Assembly: GCA_001801815.1 (NCBI GenBank)
Contig: MGXU01000010.1
Coordinates: forward strand, 521,167 to 585,166
Source of the DNA: Gammaproteobacteria bacterium RIFCSPHIGHO2_12_FULL_36_30
GTDB lineage: Bacteria; Pseudomonadota; Gammaproteobacteria; Coxiellales; Coxiellaceae
Length of the DNA stretch: 64,000 bases
Direction: 5' to 3'
The notes below the pieces were generated by a model, which saw only the letters and a list, made by a program, of their open reading frames with translations, had not been told where the DNA came from and did no database searches. Below, one piece after another: positions 27,603 through 35,898 of the stretch (positions are counted from its first letter, which is position 1; the number at the start of each line of letters is the position of its first letter). The position numbers and the translations under genes are program-made.

Positions 27603-28319
27603 TCACGCCATGTACATGCCACCATTGACATGCAAAGTTTGTCCCGTAATGTACATTGCCGCATCCGACGCTAAAAATAACACTGCATTAGCAATATCCA
27701 TCGCATCACCCATTTTTTTCGATGGAATTTGCGATAAAATTGCCTCGCGTTGTTTTTCATCTAATTTTCCTGTCATGTCGGTTTGAATAAATCCCGGCGC
27801 AACAGTATTTGCAGTAATGCCAACACTTGCCATTTCAATTGCAACTGCTTTTGTAAAACCAATCATCCCTGCTTTCGCAGCGCAATAATTTGCTTGCCCT
27901 GGATTTCCTGTTACACCAACAACCGATGTAATATTTATAATTCTACCAAAACGCGCTTTCATCATATGACGCAAACATAATTTTGTTGTGCGATACACTG
28001 CATTTAAATTTGTATCAATTACGCGATCCCATTGTTCTGGTTTCATGCGCAATAATAAATTATCTTCAGTAACGCCTGCGTTATTAATTAAAATATTTGG
28101 CGCGCCAAATTTTGTTTGTATTTCTTCAAATACTTTTTCAACTTGTGCTGCATCGCAGACATTTAAAACAACGCCGTGTCCTGGAATTTTTTTTGCACCG
28201 TCTTCAGTTGTTGCGGTACCAATTACAATTGCACCTTGATCATGAAATGCTTTTGCAATTGCAAAACCAATGCCACGACTTGCGCCGGTGATAAAGACGA
28301 TTTTGTTTTTGAATGTCAT
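27603..28319 (-). CDS. fabG: 3-oxoacyl-ACP reductase
   Basis: 238 residues. Short-chain dehydrogenase with TGASRGIGFAIA (NADP site, 11-22), NNAG (near 86), and the catalytic Ser in ITSVVG with YCAAK (Tyr/Lys near 145-149). Reduces beta-ketoacyl-ACP. Its ATG overlaps the fabD stop. Confidence 0.97.
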   Translation of the reverse strand: MTFKNKIVFITGASRGIGFAIAKAFHDQGAIVIGTATTEDGAKKIPGHGVVLNVCDAAQVEKVFEEIQTKFGAPNILINNAGVTEDNLLLRMKPEQWDRVIDTNLNAVYRTTKLCLRHMMKARFGRIINITSVVGVTGNPGQANYCAAKAGMIGFTKAVAIEMASVGITANTVAPGFIQTDMTGKLDEKQREAILSQIPSKKMGDAMDIANAVLFLASDAAMYITGQTLHVNGGMYMA

Positions 28320-29209
28320 GATAAATTCTCCGTCGTAATTTCTCGCGAAATTCTTTTATTTAATCCTGATAATACTTTTCCAGGCCCACATTCTAAAAAT
28401 AATTTACAATTTTTTTCTATCATAAATTGAATGGTTTCAACCCAACGCACTGGTGATATTAATTGTTTTGCTAATGCATTACGAATTTCATCGGGTGAAT
28501 TAAAAATTTTTACATCGGCATTTTGAATTACTTTTAATGTTGGTGTTTTAATATTTATATTTTTTAATTTTTCTGCCATTTTTTCCGCTGCACTTTGCAT
28601 TAATGCGCAATGCGATGGAACACTCACCGGAATTTTTTTCGCAATTTTCGCGCCGGCATTTTTCGCTAATTCAATTGCATTGTCAACTGCTGCTGTTTCA
28701 CCTGCAATGACAATTTGTCCGATGGAATTATAGTTTGCGGGACTGACAATTCCAATTGTTGATGCTTCATTGCAAATTTTCACAACCACATCATCATCTA
28801 ATCCAACAATTGCTGCCATTGCGCCGGCACCTTGTTTTACAGCGTTTTGCATAAATTTTCCGCGATACGATACTAATGAAATGGCATCTTGAAATGTAAA
28901 TGCTTCTGCACAAACGAGTGCGGCGTATTCGCCTAAACTGTGTCCTGCTAAAAATTGTGGTGTATTTTTATTTGATAATTTCCAACATTCATATACTGCA
29001 ATATCTGCTGCTAACAATGCAGGTTGCGTAAATTCAGTTCGATCTAATTTTTCTGCATCATGTTGTGTTAAATTCCATAAATCATAATGTAAAACTTCAG
29101 ATGCTTCGGAAAATATTTTTTTTACAACTGGAAATTTTTCTGATAAATCAGAAAGCATGCCGAGTGATTGTGAGCCTTGGCCGGGGAAAATGAGTGAGAA
29201 AGATGTCAT
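28316..29209 (-). CDS. fabD: Malonyl-CoA:ACP transacylase
   Basis: 297 residues. FPGQGSQ (9-15), catalytic Ser in AGHSLGEYAALV (near 92), His in PSHCALM (near 200), and a GPGKVLSGL end. Loads malonyl onto ACP. It is separated from fabH by 165 bp filled with CGTTAAC/CGTTATT heptamer arrays, unusual for this normally compact operon. Confidence 0.97.
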   Translation of the reverse strand: MTSFSLIFPGQGSQSLGMLSDLSEKFPVVKKIFSEASEVLHYDLWNLTQHDAEKLDRTEFTQPALLAADIAVYECWKLSNKNTPQFLAGHSLGEYAALVCAEAFTFQDAISLVSYRGKFMQNAVKQGAGAMAAIVGLDDDVVVKICNEASTIGIVSPANYNSIGQIVIAGETAAVDNAIELAKNAGAKIAKKIPVSVPSHCALMQSAAEKMAEKLKNINIKTPTLKVIQNADVKIFNSPDEIRNALAKQLISPVRWVETIQFMIEKNCKLFLECGPGKVLSGLNKRISREITTENLS

Positions 29210-29220
29210 GTTGAGTTGTC

Positions 29221-29371
29221 CGTTATTCGTTATTCGTTATTCGTTAACCGTTAACCGTGTCTGAAGTTTATTATATTTCGAACCATAATTTAAATTCGTG
29301 ATTATTTAAAATAGCAGTTTAAATTTAAATCCACCTCTGATCCGGTTAACGGTTAACGCATAACGGTTAAC
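29221..29371. repeat. Opposed heptamer arrays (CGTTATT/CGTTAAC) between fabH and fabD
   Basis: Five heptamers on the plus strand at 29221-29255 (three CGTTATT, two CGTTAAC) face four heptamers in inverse orientation at 29344-29371 (three GGTTAAC and one GCATAAC). The two arrays enclose about 88 bp of AT-rich DNA with no ORF. Transcribed, they could pair into a long stem. Related arrays lie at 44847-44876 and 47121-47141, with pairs or singles at 22796 and 16990. Confidence 0.85.
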
Positions 29372-29374
29372 GTC

Positions 29375-30334
29375 TTAATACACCACCAACGCCGATCCCC
29401 ACGCAAACCCAGCGCCAAATGCTTCTAATAATAATTTATCGCCGCGTTTTATTTTATTGTTGCGAACTGCAAAATCAAGTGCGAGCGGAATTGATGCGGC
29501 GGATGTGTTGCCGTGATCTTCAATTGTGACAATCACTTTATCCATCGACAAATCTAATTTTTTTGCCATCGCTTGAATGATGCGCATGTTAGCTTGATGT
29601 GGAATGAGCCAATCAATATCATGTTTATCTATTTTTGCTTTTGCTAATGTTTGATCGACAATTTCACCTAATTTATTCACAGCGACTTTAAAAACTTCGC
29701 TGCCTTGCATTTGCAAATAATTCACCGCTTTTTTCGACCATAATGCATTTTCTGTAAATAATAAATTTGAATATTGTCCGTCTGCGTGAATGTGTGTTGC
29801 CAATATTCCAGGTGTTTCGCTTTGTTGTAAAATGGCAGCGCCTGCGCCATCGCCAAATAAAATGCAAGTTGAGCGATCAGTCCAATCAACAATCGTTGAT
29901 AATGTATCAACACCGACAATTAAAACATTTTTTGCAGCGCCAGAACGAATATATTGATCAGCAATATTCATGACGTAAATAAATCCAGAACATCCTGCGT
30001 TCACATCGAATGCAGGACATTCGTTTGTAATATTTAATTTTTTTTGAATGTGACAAGCGACGCTTGGAAATAATTGATCGGGCGATGCAGTGCCAACCAA
30101 AATTAAATCAATATCATTTACATCTATTTTTGCAGCGTTAATTGCAGCGCGCGCTGCAGCTTCTGCCATTGATACAGTCGTGTCGCCACTATCTGCAACT
30201 AAATGTCGACGACGAACACCAACACGTTGCACAATCCATTCATCAGTTGTGTCGACCATTTTTTCTAATTCAGCATTCGTTAAAACTTTTTTTGGAAGAT
30301 AACTTCCTGTGCCAATAATTTTAGAATATTTCAT
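29375..30334 (-). CDS. fabH: Beta-ketoacyl-ACP synthase III
   Basis: 319 residues. Nucleophile Cys in [12 protein letters not shown] (near 113), His in [11 protein letters not shown] (near 246) and Asn in [12 protein letters not shown] (near 276). Starts fatty-acid chains from acetyl-CoA and malonyl-ACP. It overlaps plsX by 4 bp. Confidence 0.97.
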   Translation of the reverse strand: MKYSKIIGTGSYLPKKVLTNAELEKMVDTTDEWIVQRVGVRRRHLVADSGDTTVSMAEAAARAAINAAKIDVNDIDLILVGTASPDQLFPSVACHIQKKLNITNECPAFDVNAGCSGFIYVMNIADQYIRSGAAKNVLIVGVDTLSTIVDWTDRSTCILFGDGAGAAILQQSETPGILATHIHADGQYSNLLFTENALWSKKAVNYLQMQGSEVFKVAVNKLGEIVDQTLAKAKIDKHDIDWLIPHQANMRIIQAMAKKLDLSMDKVIVTIEDHGNTSAASIPLALDFAVRNNKIKRGDKLLLEAFGAGFAWGSALVVY

Positions 30335-31356
30335 TTTGTTTTATCCACGTTTAATATTGTGCTAACTCTTTCACGAATTAATTCAGGAATATTTTTTTCA
30401 ATTTCTAATAATGCTTGTTCGATTGCGCAACCAAATGCAAATTCATCTGCGCCACCGTGACTTTTAATCACGGTCCCATTTAATCCTAAAAATGTTGCAC
30501 CATTTTTTTTGCGCGGATCGATACGATTTTTTAAACGATTTAATACTGAAAATGCAGGTAAAATGGATAATCGTGTTAACCAATTTCTTTTTATTTCTTG
30601 TTTAGCAAATTGCGCAATTAATTTTAATGTGCCTTCACATGCTTTTAATGCAATATTGCCAACAAATCCATCGCATACAATTACATCTGTTTTTCCGTGA
30701 AAAATATGATCGCTTTCGACATAACCGATATAATTAATTGCACTGCATTGCGATAATAATGGCGCGGCATTTTTAACTTGTTCGTTGCCTTTTATATCTT
30801 CAGAACCAATATTTAAAAGCGCGACGGATGGATTTTTTAAATTGTCGACAGCTTCAGCAACCACTGAACCCATTACTGCAAATTGCAATAAATGTTCTGG
30901 CGTTGAATCAACATTCGCCCCCAAATCTAAAACACGAACGATGCGATCATTCATTGTTGGAAATTGCGCCATCATTGCAGGACGATCAACAGACGGTAAT
31001 GTTTTTAAAACAAAACGTGCAGTTGCCATTAATGCGCCGGTATTTCCAGCAGAAACGCATGCTGCTGCACGACCTTCTTTTACTAAATTAATTGCAACAC
31101 GCATTGAAGAATCTTTTTTTGAACGCAATGCGTTGGATGGCGATTCATCCATTGCAACAACTTCGGATGCAGCTTGAATTTCAAAACGATTTTTTAAATC
31201 GACATCTACTTTTGATAAAATGGAATTGAGTTGATCGGGCAATCCGACAAAAATTAATTTTAAATTGGGGTGTTTTTTTAACACGCGCAACGAAGCTGGC
31301 ACAGTGACTTTAGGTCCGAAATCGCCACCCATGGCGTCAATAGAAATTGTTTTCAT
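30331..31356 (-). CDS. plsX: Phosphate acyltransferase PlsX
   Basis: 341 residues starting [13 protein letters not shown], the PlsX signature, with [10 protein letters not shown] (near 102), DLGANVD (near 148) and [15 protein letters not shown]. Makes acyl-phosphate from acyl-ACP for phospholipid synthesis. It follows rpmF by 57 bp and overlaps fabH, the standard order. Confidence 0.97.
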   Translation of the reverse strand: MKTISIDAMGGDFGPKVTVPASLRVLKKHPNLKLIFVGLPDQLNSILSKVDVDLKNRFEIQAASEVVAMDESPSNALRSKKDSSMRVAINLVKEGRAAACVSAGNTGALMATARFVLKTLPSVDRPAMMAQFPTMNDRIVRVLDLGANVDSTPEHLLQFAVMGSVVAEAVDNLKNPSVALLNIGSEDIKGNEQVKNAAPLLSQCSAINYIGYVESDHIFHGKTDVIVCDGFVGNIALKACEGTLKLIAQFAKQEIKRNWLTRLSILPAFSVLNRLKNRIDPRKKNGATFLGLNGTVIKSHGGADEFAFGCAIEQALLEIEKNIPELIRERVSTILNVDKTK

Positions 31357-31413
31357 GCCAAAACCACGCTTAAAAGAAACGCTATTCGCTATTATAGCAG
31401 CGATTTTAGATGA

Positions 31414-31605
31414 TTATTCTTTATCTTCTGCCACGTTTTTCGCAATGACTTCGCGACCACGATAATAACCATCGGGCGATACATGATGGCGCAAATGTCT
31501 TTCGCCAGTTTCAGCGTCAGTTGAGACAACGCGTGCACTTAAGGCATCGTGTGCGCGGCGCATGCCACGACGTGAACGGGTAACGCGGCTTTTTTGAACT
31601 GCCAT
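31414..31605 (-). CDS. rpmF: 50S ribosomal protein L32
   Basis: 63 residues from ATG 31605 ([22 protein letters not shown]), the universal L32 start. Open frame further upstream is leader. A good extended -10 promoter lies 37 bp upstream. Normally yceD precedes it directly; here a 2.4-kb insertion separates them. Confidence 0.97.
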   Translation of the reverse strand: MAVQKSRVTRSRRGMRRAHDALSARVVSTDAETGERHLRHHVSPDGYYRGREVIAKNVAEDKE

Positions 31606-31641
31606 GATAAAACTCCAGATCTGTGTAAATTTAAGGTGGGA

Positions 31642-31669
31642 AGTATAACAGCTTATAGTTTGACTGCAA
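31642..31669 (-). promoter_or_regulatory. Sigma-70 promoter of rpmF-plsX-fab
   Basis: On the minus strand: TTGCAG, 16 bp, TATACT preceded by TGT (extended -10). It lies upstream of rpmF at the edge of the insertion that separates yceD from rpmF, so it can drive the fatty-acid operon independently of yceD. Confidence 0.6.
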
Positions 31670-31771
31670 GCAAGGATAAGCTGCAATTTCCAAAAAACAC
31701 GGTATTGATTTATTTTTAAAAAAGCGTAGAAATATAACAAAATATAACTTATGATAACTAGGTTGGGTAAA

Positions 31772-32035
31772 ATGATTAGTTACAAATTGCTCATCAAAAA
31801 AGAGGCGAGAAAAACGTTAAAAACTATTGGTAGAATTGAGCGTAATCGAATTACAGAAAAAATTGTGTTGCTTGGAAAAAATCCGAGCGAGGCGAGTTTA
31901 GATATCAAACCGCTCACTAAGTCGGATTATTACCGATTGCGTGTCGGTAAGTGGCGAATTATTTTTGATCGTGACGATGATATTAAAATTATTGCTATTG
32001 AAAAAATAAAATCGCGTGGAGATGTTTACAAATGA
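31772..32035 (+). CDS. RelE/ParE-family toxin
   Basis: 87 residues from ATG 31772 ([16 protein letters not shown]), with a TTGGG purine run upstream. The RelE-type fold is shown by [18 protein letters not shown], the basic centre [19 protein letters not shown], and [15 protein letters not shown] at the end. These mRNA interferases cut translated mRNA on the ribosome. The stop overlaps the HTH antitoxin ATG (ATGA). Toxin-first order is typical of HigBA/RelE-HTH pairs. Confidence 0.88.
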   Translation: MISYKLLIKKEARKTLKTIGRIERNRITEKIVLLGKNPSEASLDIKPLTKSDYYRLRVGKWRIIFDRDDDIKIIAIEKIKSRGDVYK

Positions 32036-32352
32036 ACCTACAAATAATTAAATCAATTGACGGAAAAACAGAATACGTACTTCTGCCTATTGAAATATAT
32101 AACACATTAACACATGAATTTAAGAAAAAAATAAAATATATTGAGAATGATTATGTTTCTTTTGATCCCGCAGATTATGTTGACAATCCCGTTGCATTGG
32201 CTCGCATTAATGCAGGTATGACGCAAAAAGAATTAGCAAAACATTTGCAAGTGACGCAGGCTTATATTAGTAAAATTGAAAATCAAGATAAAGTATCGCC
32301 GAAAATATTAAAAAAAATAAAAGAAATATTCGTCAATATGCATAAAAAATGA
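32032..32352 (+). CDS. HTH (Xre-type) antitoxin of the RelE pair
   Basis: 106 residues. The N-terminal half has a strand-helix portion (YVLLPIEIYNTLTHEFK) likely to bind the toxin. The C-terminal half is an Xre HTH (ARINAGMTQKELAKHLQVTQAYISKIENQ, near 62-92). It should neutralise the toxin and repress the pair. It overlaps the toxin by 4 bp. Confidence 0.87.
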   Translation: MNLQIIKSIDGKTEYVLLPIEIYNTLTHEFKKKIKYIENDYVSFDPADYVDNPVALARINAGMTQKELAKHLQVTQAYISKIENQDKVSPKILKKIKEIFVNMHKK

Positions 32353-32445
32353 CATAAGTAATAACTTACTACAAGTTCAGACTTTTATTCGCCAAAATCT
32401 CCAATTTAATCAATTGGATCAATCAGTAATAATTTCTTAATCTTC

Positions 32446-34131
32446 ATGTCCTATAATTTGACTATTATAACAGCTGGAATATGGGTCAGCACTATGCGAC
32501 GCGATGACACAAAAGCACCTACAACCTCTGTCGACCAGTCGACGTTAATAGACCAGTTTGAAAAATACGCTGAGATTGAAAGACGCAGAGGTTATTTGTC
32601 GCCCAATGAAAAGGGGGAAATAGAGCGTGATGAAAAACTGCAACTCAATATTCGGGGGCTTTGCCATGGTTGCTCAGTTGTGTATGGATACATGGCTGCA
32701 ACTGGCAAATTAGATTGGTGGCAAAAAGTAATAGAAGAAATTTGTAAATGGGATGGCAAAGAAGAATCACTCAACCAGGTTATTCATATCGATGGATCTG
32801 AAATTTCACAAACATTAGATCTTCTTTTAAAACGTGCGATGAATTATGTGATATATAATCAAGGCCTGCATGTTACTGAAGGTGAAATATACCTAGCACG
32901 AGAACTTCCTACCATTAACAGCCCATTTATTTCCGCTCCACGAGATAACAATACAACGTCAGAAATCAAAAAAACCGCTGTTATTGCTGGTTATTTTGTA
33001 ACAAGTGATCTACAAAAATTGCTCGACAAAAATATTTTTAATACAGAAGCGGTATTTATTTGTTCGTCAGGTACACATGCTTGTTCAATCCGACATAAAA
33101 ATGGGACATGGTATTTTTATGATCCAAATTCTAAAACAGGTGAGGTGTCTTTTACCGAACAGTCGAAAATAATTAAATATATATTTTCTCGATTAGGTCA
33201 TTCACTACACTTTATAGGTTTTACTTGGAATGAACTTGCTCAAGTGGCGTTACAACAGCTTGAAAAAAATTATTATTCGCTCTTTGCAAATAATCTGAAA
33301 AAGGAATCACAGTTAATACGCGGTAATGGGTATTCATTTCTTTGTAATGCTATGGAATTATCAAAACCATACTCACCACCTATAATTTTCTTTAGTAAAA
33401 ATCATCTAACATGGCTAGGAGTGCGTCATAATACATGGGCAGAATCCACTATCAAAGATTTTTTTAATCAAAATCCTGAAATAGTCGATCTTAAGTTGCT
33501 CAGCAGATGCAGCAAAGAAACAATCCGCGATACTCTTAATGAAATAAAAGGCAACGAAGAGTTTTATGCTGATATAGAGCTTGATCAGAGAGTAGTGTTT
33601 CAATGTCAACCATTACCTCGACCAGAAGAATCCGTTTTGTCGCGTCTCTTAACTGTTTATCCAGATTGTTTGGATATATTTATTGAGATTTCTAAAAAAA
33701 ACATCATGTGTCGTCACCATTTTTATAGCGCTTTAATAGCGGATTTTGGATCAGATAATTCTGCTTTAGAGAAAATTATCCGTGATTATCCTGACAAGCT
33801 AGAAGATCTAGCACTTTTCATAGACAAAGATTTAAAATCTGGTTTTACAGGCTTAATCATTTTATATAGAAACGGAAGGCAAGCTGAAACAGAACTTTCA
33901 TTGTCGCATTTTTTTAAAAAGCAACATGCTCATAAAGCAAAAAAATTGGGCATCGTTGATAAACTGCTTGATATGCTAGCAAAACCTGAAATGTCGCATG
34001 AGCCATTTACTCAAGAAGAAAAAATGACATTAAAAAATGGTAGGCTTGGAAAAATTATTAATCATCCCGCTTTTAAAGAGGTTGTTGAACCTCTGTTATC
34101 TGACAACGCTGCACATCCTTCGCCAAAATAA
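32446..34131 (+). CDS. Candidate YopT-like (C58-type) cysteine protease, effector-like
   Basis: 561 residues (a start at the ATG at 32494 is possible; neither has a clear ribosome site). A papain-like triad can be read in order: Cys73 in IRGLCHGCSVVYGY, His211 in SSGTHACSIRH, and Asp226 in WYFYDPNSK. The 15-residue His-Asp gap, the DPN motif and about 138 residues between Cys and His closely parallel YopT/AvrPphB peptidases, which cleave host proteins. The C-terminal 300 residues are helical with no motif recognised. No signal peptide. It is the largest gene of an insertion between rpmF and yceD. Assignment is by motif reading only; another papain-like family is possible. Confidence 0.55.
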   Translation: MSYNLTIITAGIWVSTMRRDDTKAPTTSVDQSTLIDQFEKYAEIERRRGYLSPNEKGEIERDEKLQLNIRGLCHGCSVVYGYMAATGKLDWWQKVIEEICKWDGKEESLNQVIHIDGSEISQTLDLLLKRAMNYVIYNQGLHVTEGEIYLARELPTINSPFISAPRDNNTTSEIKKTAVIAGYFVTSDLQKLLDKNIFNTEAVFICSSGTHACSIRHKNGTWYFYDPNSKTGEVSFTEQSKIIKYIFSRLGHSLHFIGFTWNELAQVALQQLEKNYYSLFANNLKKESQLIRGNGYSFLCNAMELSKPYSPPIIFFSKNHLTWLGVRHNTWAESTIKDFFNQNPEIVDLKLLSRCSKETIRDTLNEIKGNEEFYADIELDQRVVFQCQPLPRPEESVLSRLLTVYPDCLDIFIEISKKNIMCRHHFYSALIADFGSDNSALEKIIRDYPDKLEDLALFIDKDLKSGFTGLIILYRNGRQAETELSLSHFFKKQHAHKAKKLGIVDKLLDMLAKPEMSHEPFTQEEKMTLKNGRLGKIINHPAFKEVVEPLLSDNAAHPSPK

Positions 34132-34174
34132 AATATGTAGTTGGAAAAATTCAGAAATAAAAATGCGGGTACAT

Positions 34175-34600
34175 TCAAATCGGCAACTCACACTTCTCAT
34201 GTTTCGGCACCAAGGGCAGTGCGAGTAAGATTTCATCTTCAATCATGTCATAAACGGACACTAAATCATCTTGCATAAAAACAGGTTCGTATTTTTTCGG
34301 CAGATTTTTTGCTCTTTCTTCGGAAATAACGGGGCTTAATAAAAATGAAATATTCATTTCGTATGGCATGACAGAATTACAACGCTGACAAATTAAATTT
34401 AAATTTGCTTTTATTTTTCCAGAAATAAAATAAATACGCGATGTATCTTGATTAAATTCCAAAGTGATTTCGGCGATATTATTTTTTTGATCGCAGATTT
34501 CTTGGAGGCGCGGCAAATCATGTAAGGATAATTGTCCGTTTAATTGCGCGTGTTGTTTAGCGAATTTTATGGGGTCGATTTGTTTTGGAAGTTGGGTCAT
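34175..34600 (-). CDS. yceD: YceD/DUF177 protein (large ribosomal RNA accumulation protein)
   Basis: 141 residues. DUF177 signature CQRCNSVMPYEM (near 72-83) with the paired Cys, and a C-terminal MIEDEILLALPLVPKHE. Involved in 23S rRNA accumulation and usually translated just before rpmF. Here it follows rluC by 3 bp, and the gene after it is the inserted toxin/protease block on the other strand. Confidence 0.9.
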   Translation of the reverse strand: MTQLPKQIDPIKFAKQHAQLNGQLSLHDLPRLQEICDQKNNIAEITLEFNQDTSRIYFISGKIKANLNLICQRCNSVMPYEMNISFLLSPVISEERAKNLPKKYEPVFMQDDLVSVYDMIEDEILLALPLVPKHEKCELPI

Positions 34601-34603
34601 ATA

Positions 34604-35506
34604 TTACTCACAAAAAGGCATTGGCGCATGAAAAGAAAATTTTTCACCTTGCAAGCAGAATGCTAATTTTTCCGCATGTAAAAATAAACGTTTTGTTTTA
34701 AATTTTTCAGCAAATTTTTTATTGATTGCGCGTTCGCCATATTTTTCATCGCCAATAATAGGATGTCCACAATGCGCAACGTGCACGCGAATTTGATGTG
34801 TGCGACCCGTAATTAATTTTGCATGTAATAATGTTGCGTCATCAAAAAATTTTACGGGTTCAAATAATGTTTCAGATGGTTTGCCATCTTCATCTGCAAC
34901 CACCATGCGCTCGCCACCTTGCAATTTATTTTTTAATAAAGATAATGTAACGTGTTTTTTTCCATGCGTCCAAATGCCAGCAACTAATAACGAATAAATT
35001 TTTTCTATTTCATGTGCTTTTTGTAATTCTTGAAATGCTAATAACGTCACACGATTTTTTGCCAATAATAAACAACCCGATGTTTCGCGATCTAAACGAT
35101 GCGCGAGTGATAAATTTTTAATATCAGGACGTATAAAACGAAACGCTTCAATTAATCCGCAGGCAACATCACTGCCGCCATGCACTGCCAAACCTGCTGG
35201 TTTATTCAAAATCATAAAATCATTATTTTCAAAAATAATGGAGTTTTTTAAATATTCGACGAGACGCGCAGATGGCTTTGGCGTCTTGTCAGCATTTTCA
35301 GATACGCGTAATGGCGGTAAACGTACAATATCGCCTAAACGTAATTTATAAACAGCTTGCACGCGACCTTTATTCACGCGCACTTCGCCTTTGCGCAAAG
35401 CACGGTAAATACGCGAATGTGGCACGCCTTTGAGCTGATTAACTAAAAAATTGTCAATTCGCTGGCCTGCGTGCGATTCATCAATAGTGACTAGCTTGGA
35501 CTGCAA
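34604..35506 (-). CDS. rluC: 23S rRNA pseudouridine synthase RluC
   Basis: About 300 residues from TTG 35506, chosen because GAGG lies 8 bp upstream and the protein then starts LQSKLVTIDESHAGQRIDNFL, as in RluC. The frame is open to an ATG at 35656 and has another at 35575. N-terminal S4 RNA-binding domain, then the pseudouridine synthase core with HRLDRETSGCLLLAK (catalytic Asp) and GRTHQIRVH. Modifies 23S rRNA. It is divergent from rne, the same arrangement as in E. coli. Confidence 0.92.
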   Translation of the reverse strand: MQSKLVTIDESHAGQRIDNFLVNQLKGVPHSRIYRALRKGEVRVNKGRVQAVYKLRLGDIVRLPPLRVSENADKTPKPSARLVEYLKNSIIFENNDFMILNKPAGLAVHGGSDVACGLIEAFRFIRPDIKNLSLAHRLDRETSGCLLLAKNRVTLLAFQELQKAHEIEKIYSLLVAGIWTHGKKHVTLSLLKNKLQGGERMVVADEDGKPSETLFEPVKFFDDATLLHAKLITGRTHQIRVHVAHCGHPIIGDEKYGERAINKKFAEKFKTKRLFLHAEKLAFCLQGEKFSFHAPMPFCE

Positions 35507-35898
35507 TTGGGTATCCTCAAAATACCGACATTGTATCGACTTTTGATTGCGAAGCAACCTCAGTATTGATACCATCAACAAGTTATTCACCCGCAAAAGA
35601 TAGAAAGCGGCGATAGATAAGACTGGCAAACTTCGTAACATTATAATATTTGCCAAGAATTAAAGTTTGAATGAATACAAAAGAGACGTCACTGGTTTTG
35701 GATAAAACTATTTCCTAGTGATAAAAATGAATTGCGCTCAAAGACAATTTTAAAGAGCAAATGATCGTTGATCATAAACAGGTTCAGTTATGGTGAAAGT
35801 TTTAAATACATTTCGCAAAAACACTACAAAACCTACGCTTTTTTCTCACATTACGTGATGTAATTGTCGTTTGAGCCTAAAATTATAGGCTTTAAACA
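35507..35898. promoter_or_regulatory. rluC-rne divergent region and structured rne leader
   Basis: No gene seen. Hairpin-forming sequences sit just before the rne ATG: AGCCTA (35874-35879) pairs with TAGGCT (35886-35891), and ATTAC/GTAAT arms flank GTGAT at about 35850-35864. E. coli rne autoregulates through its structured 5' UTR; the same could hold here, but the sequence similarity is not shown. Confidence 0.45.

Noticed and set aside
29221-29371. Possible CRISPR array
   Set aside because: Units are 7 bp and adjoin without spacers; no cas genes.
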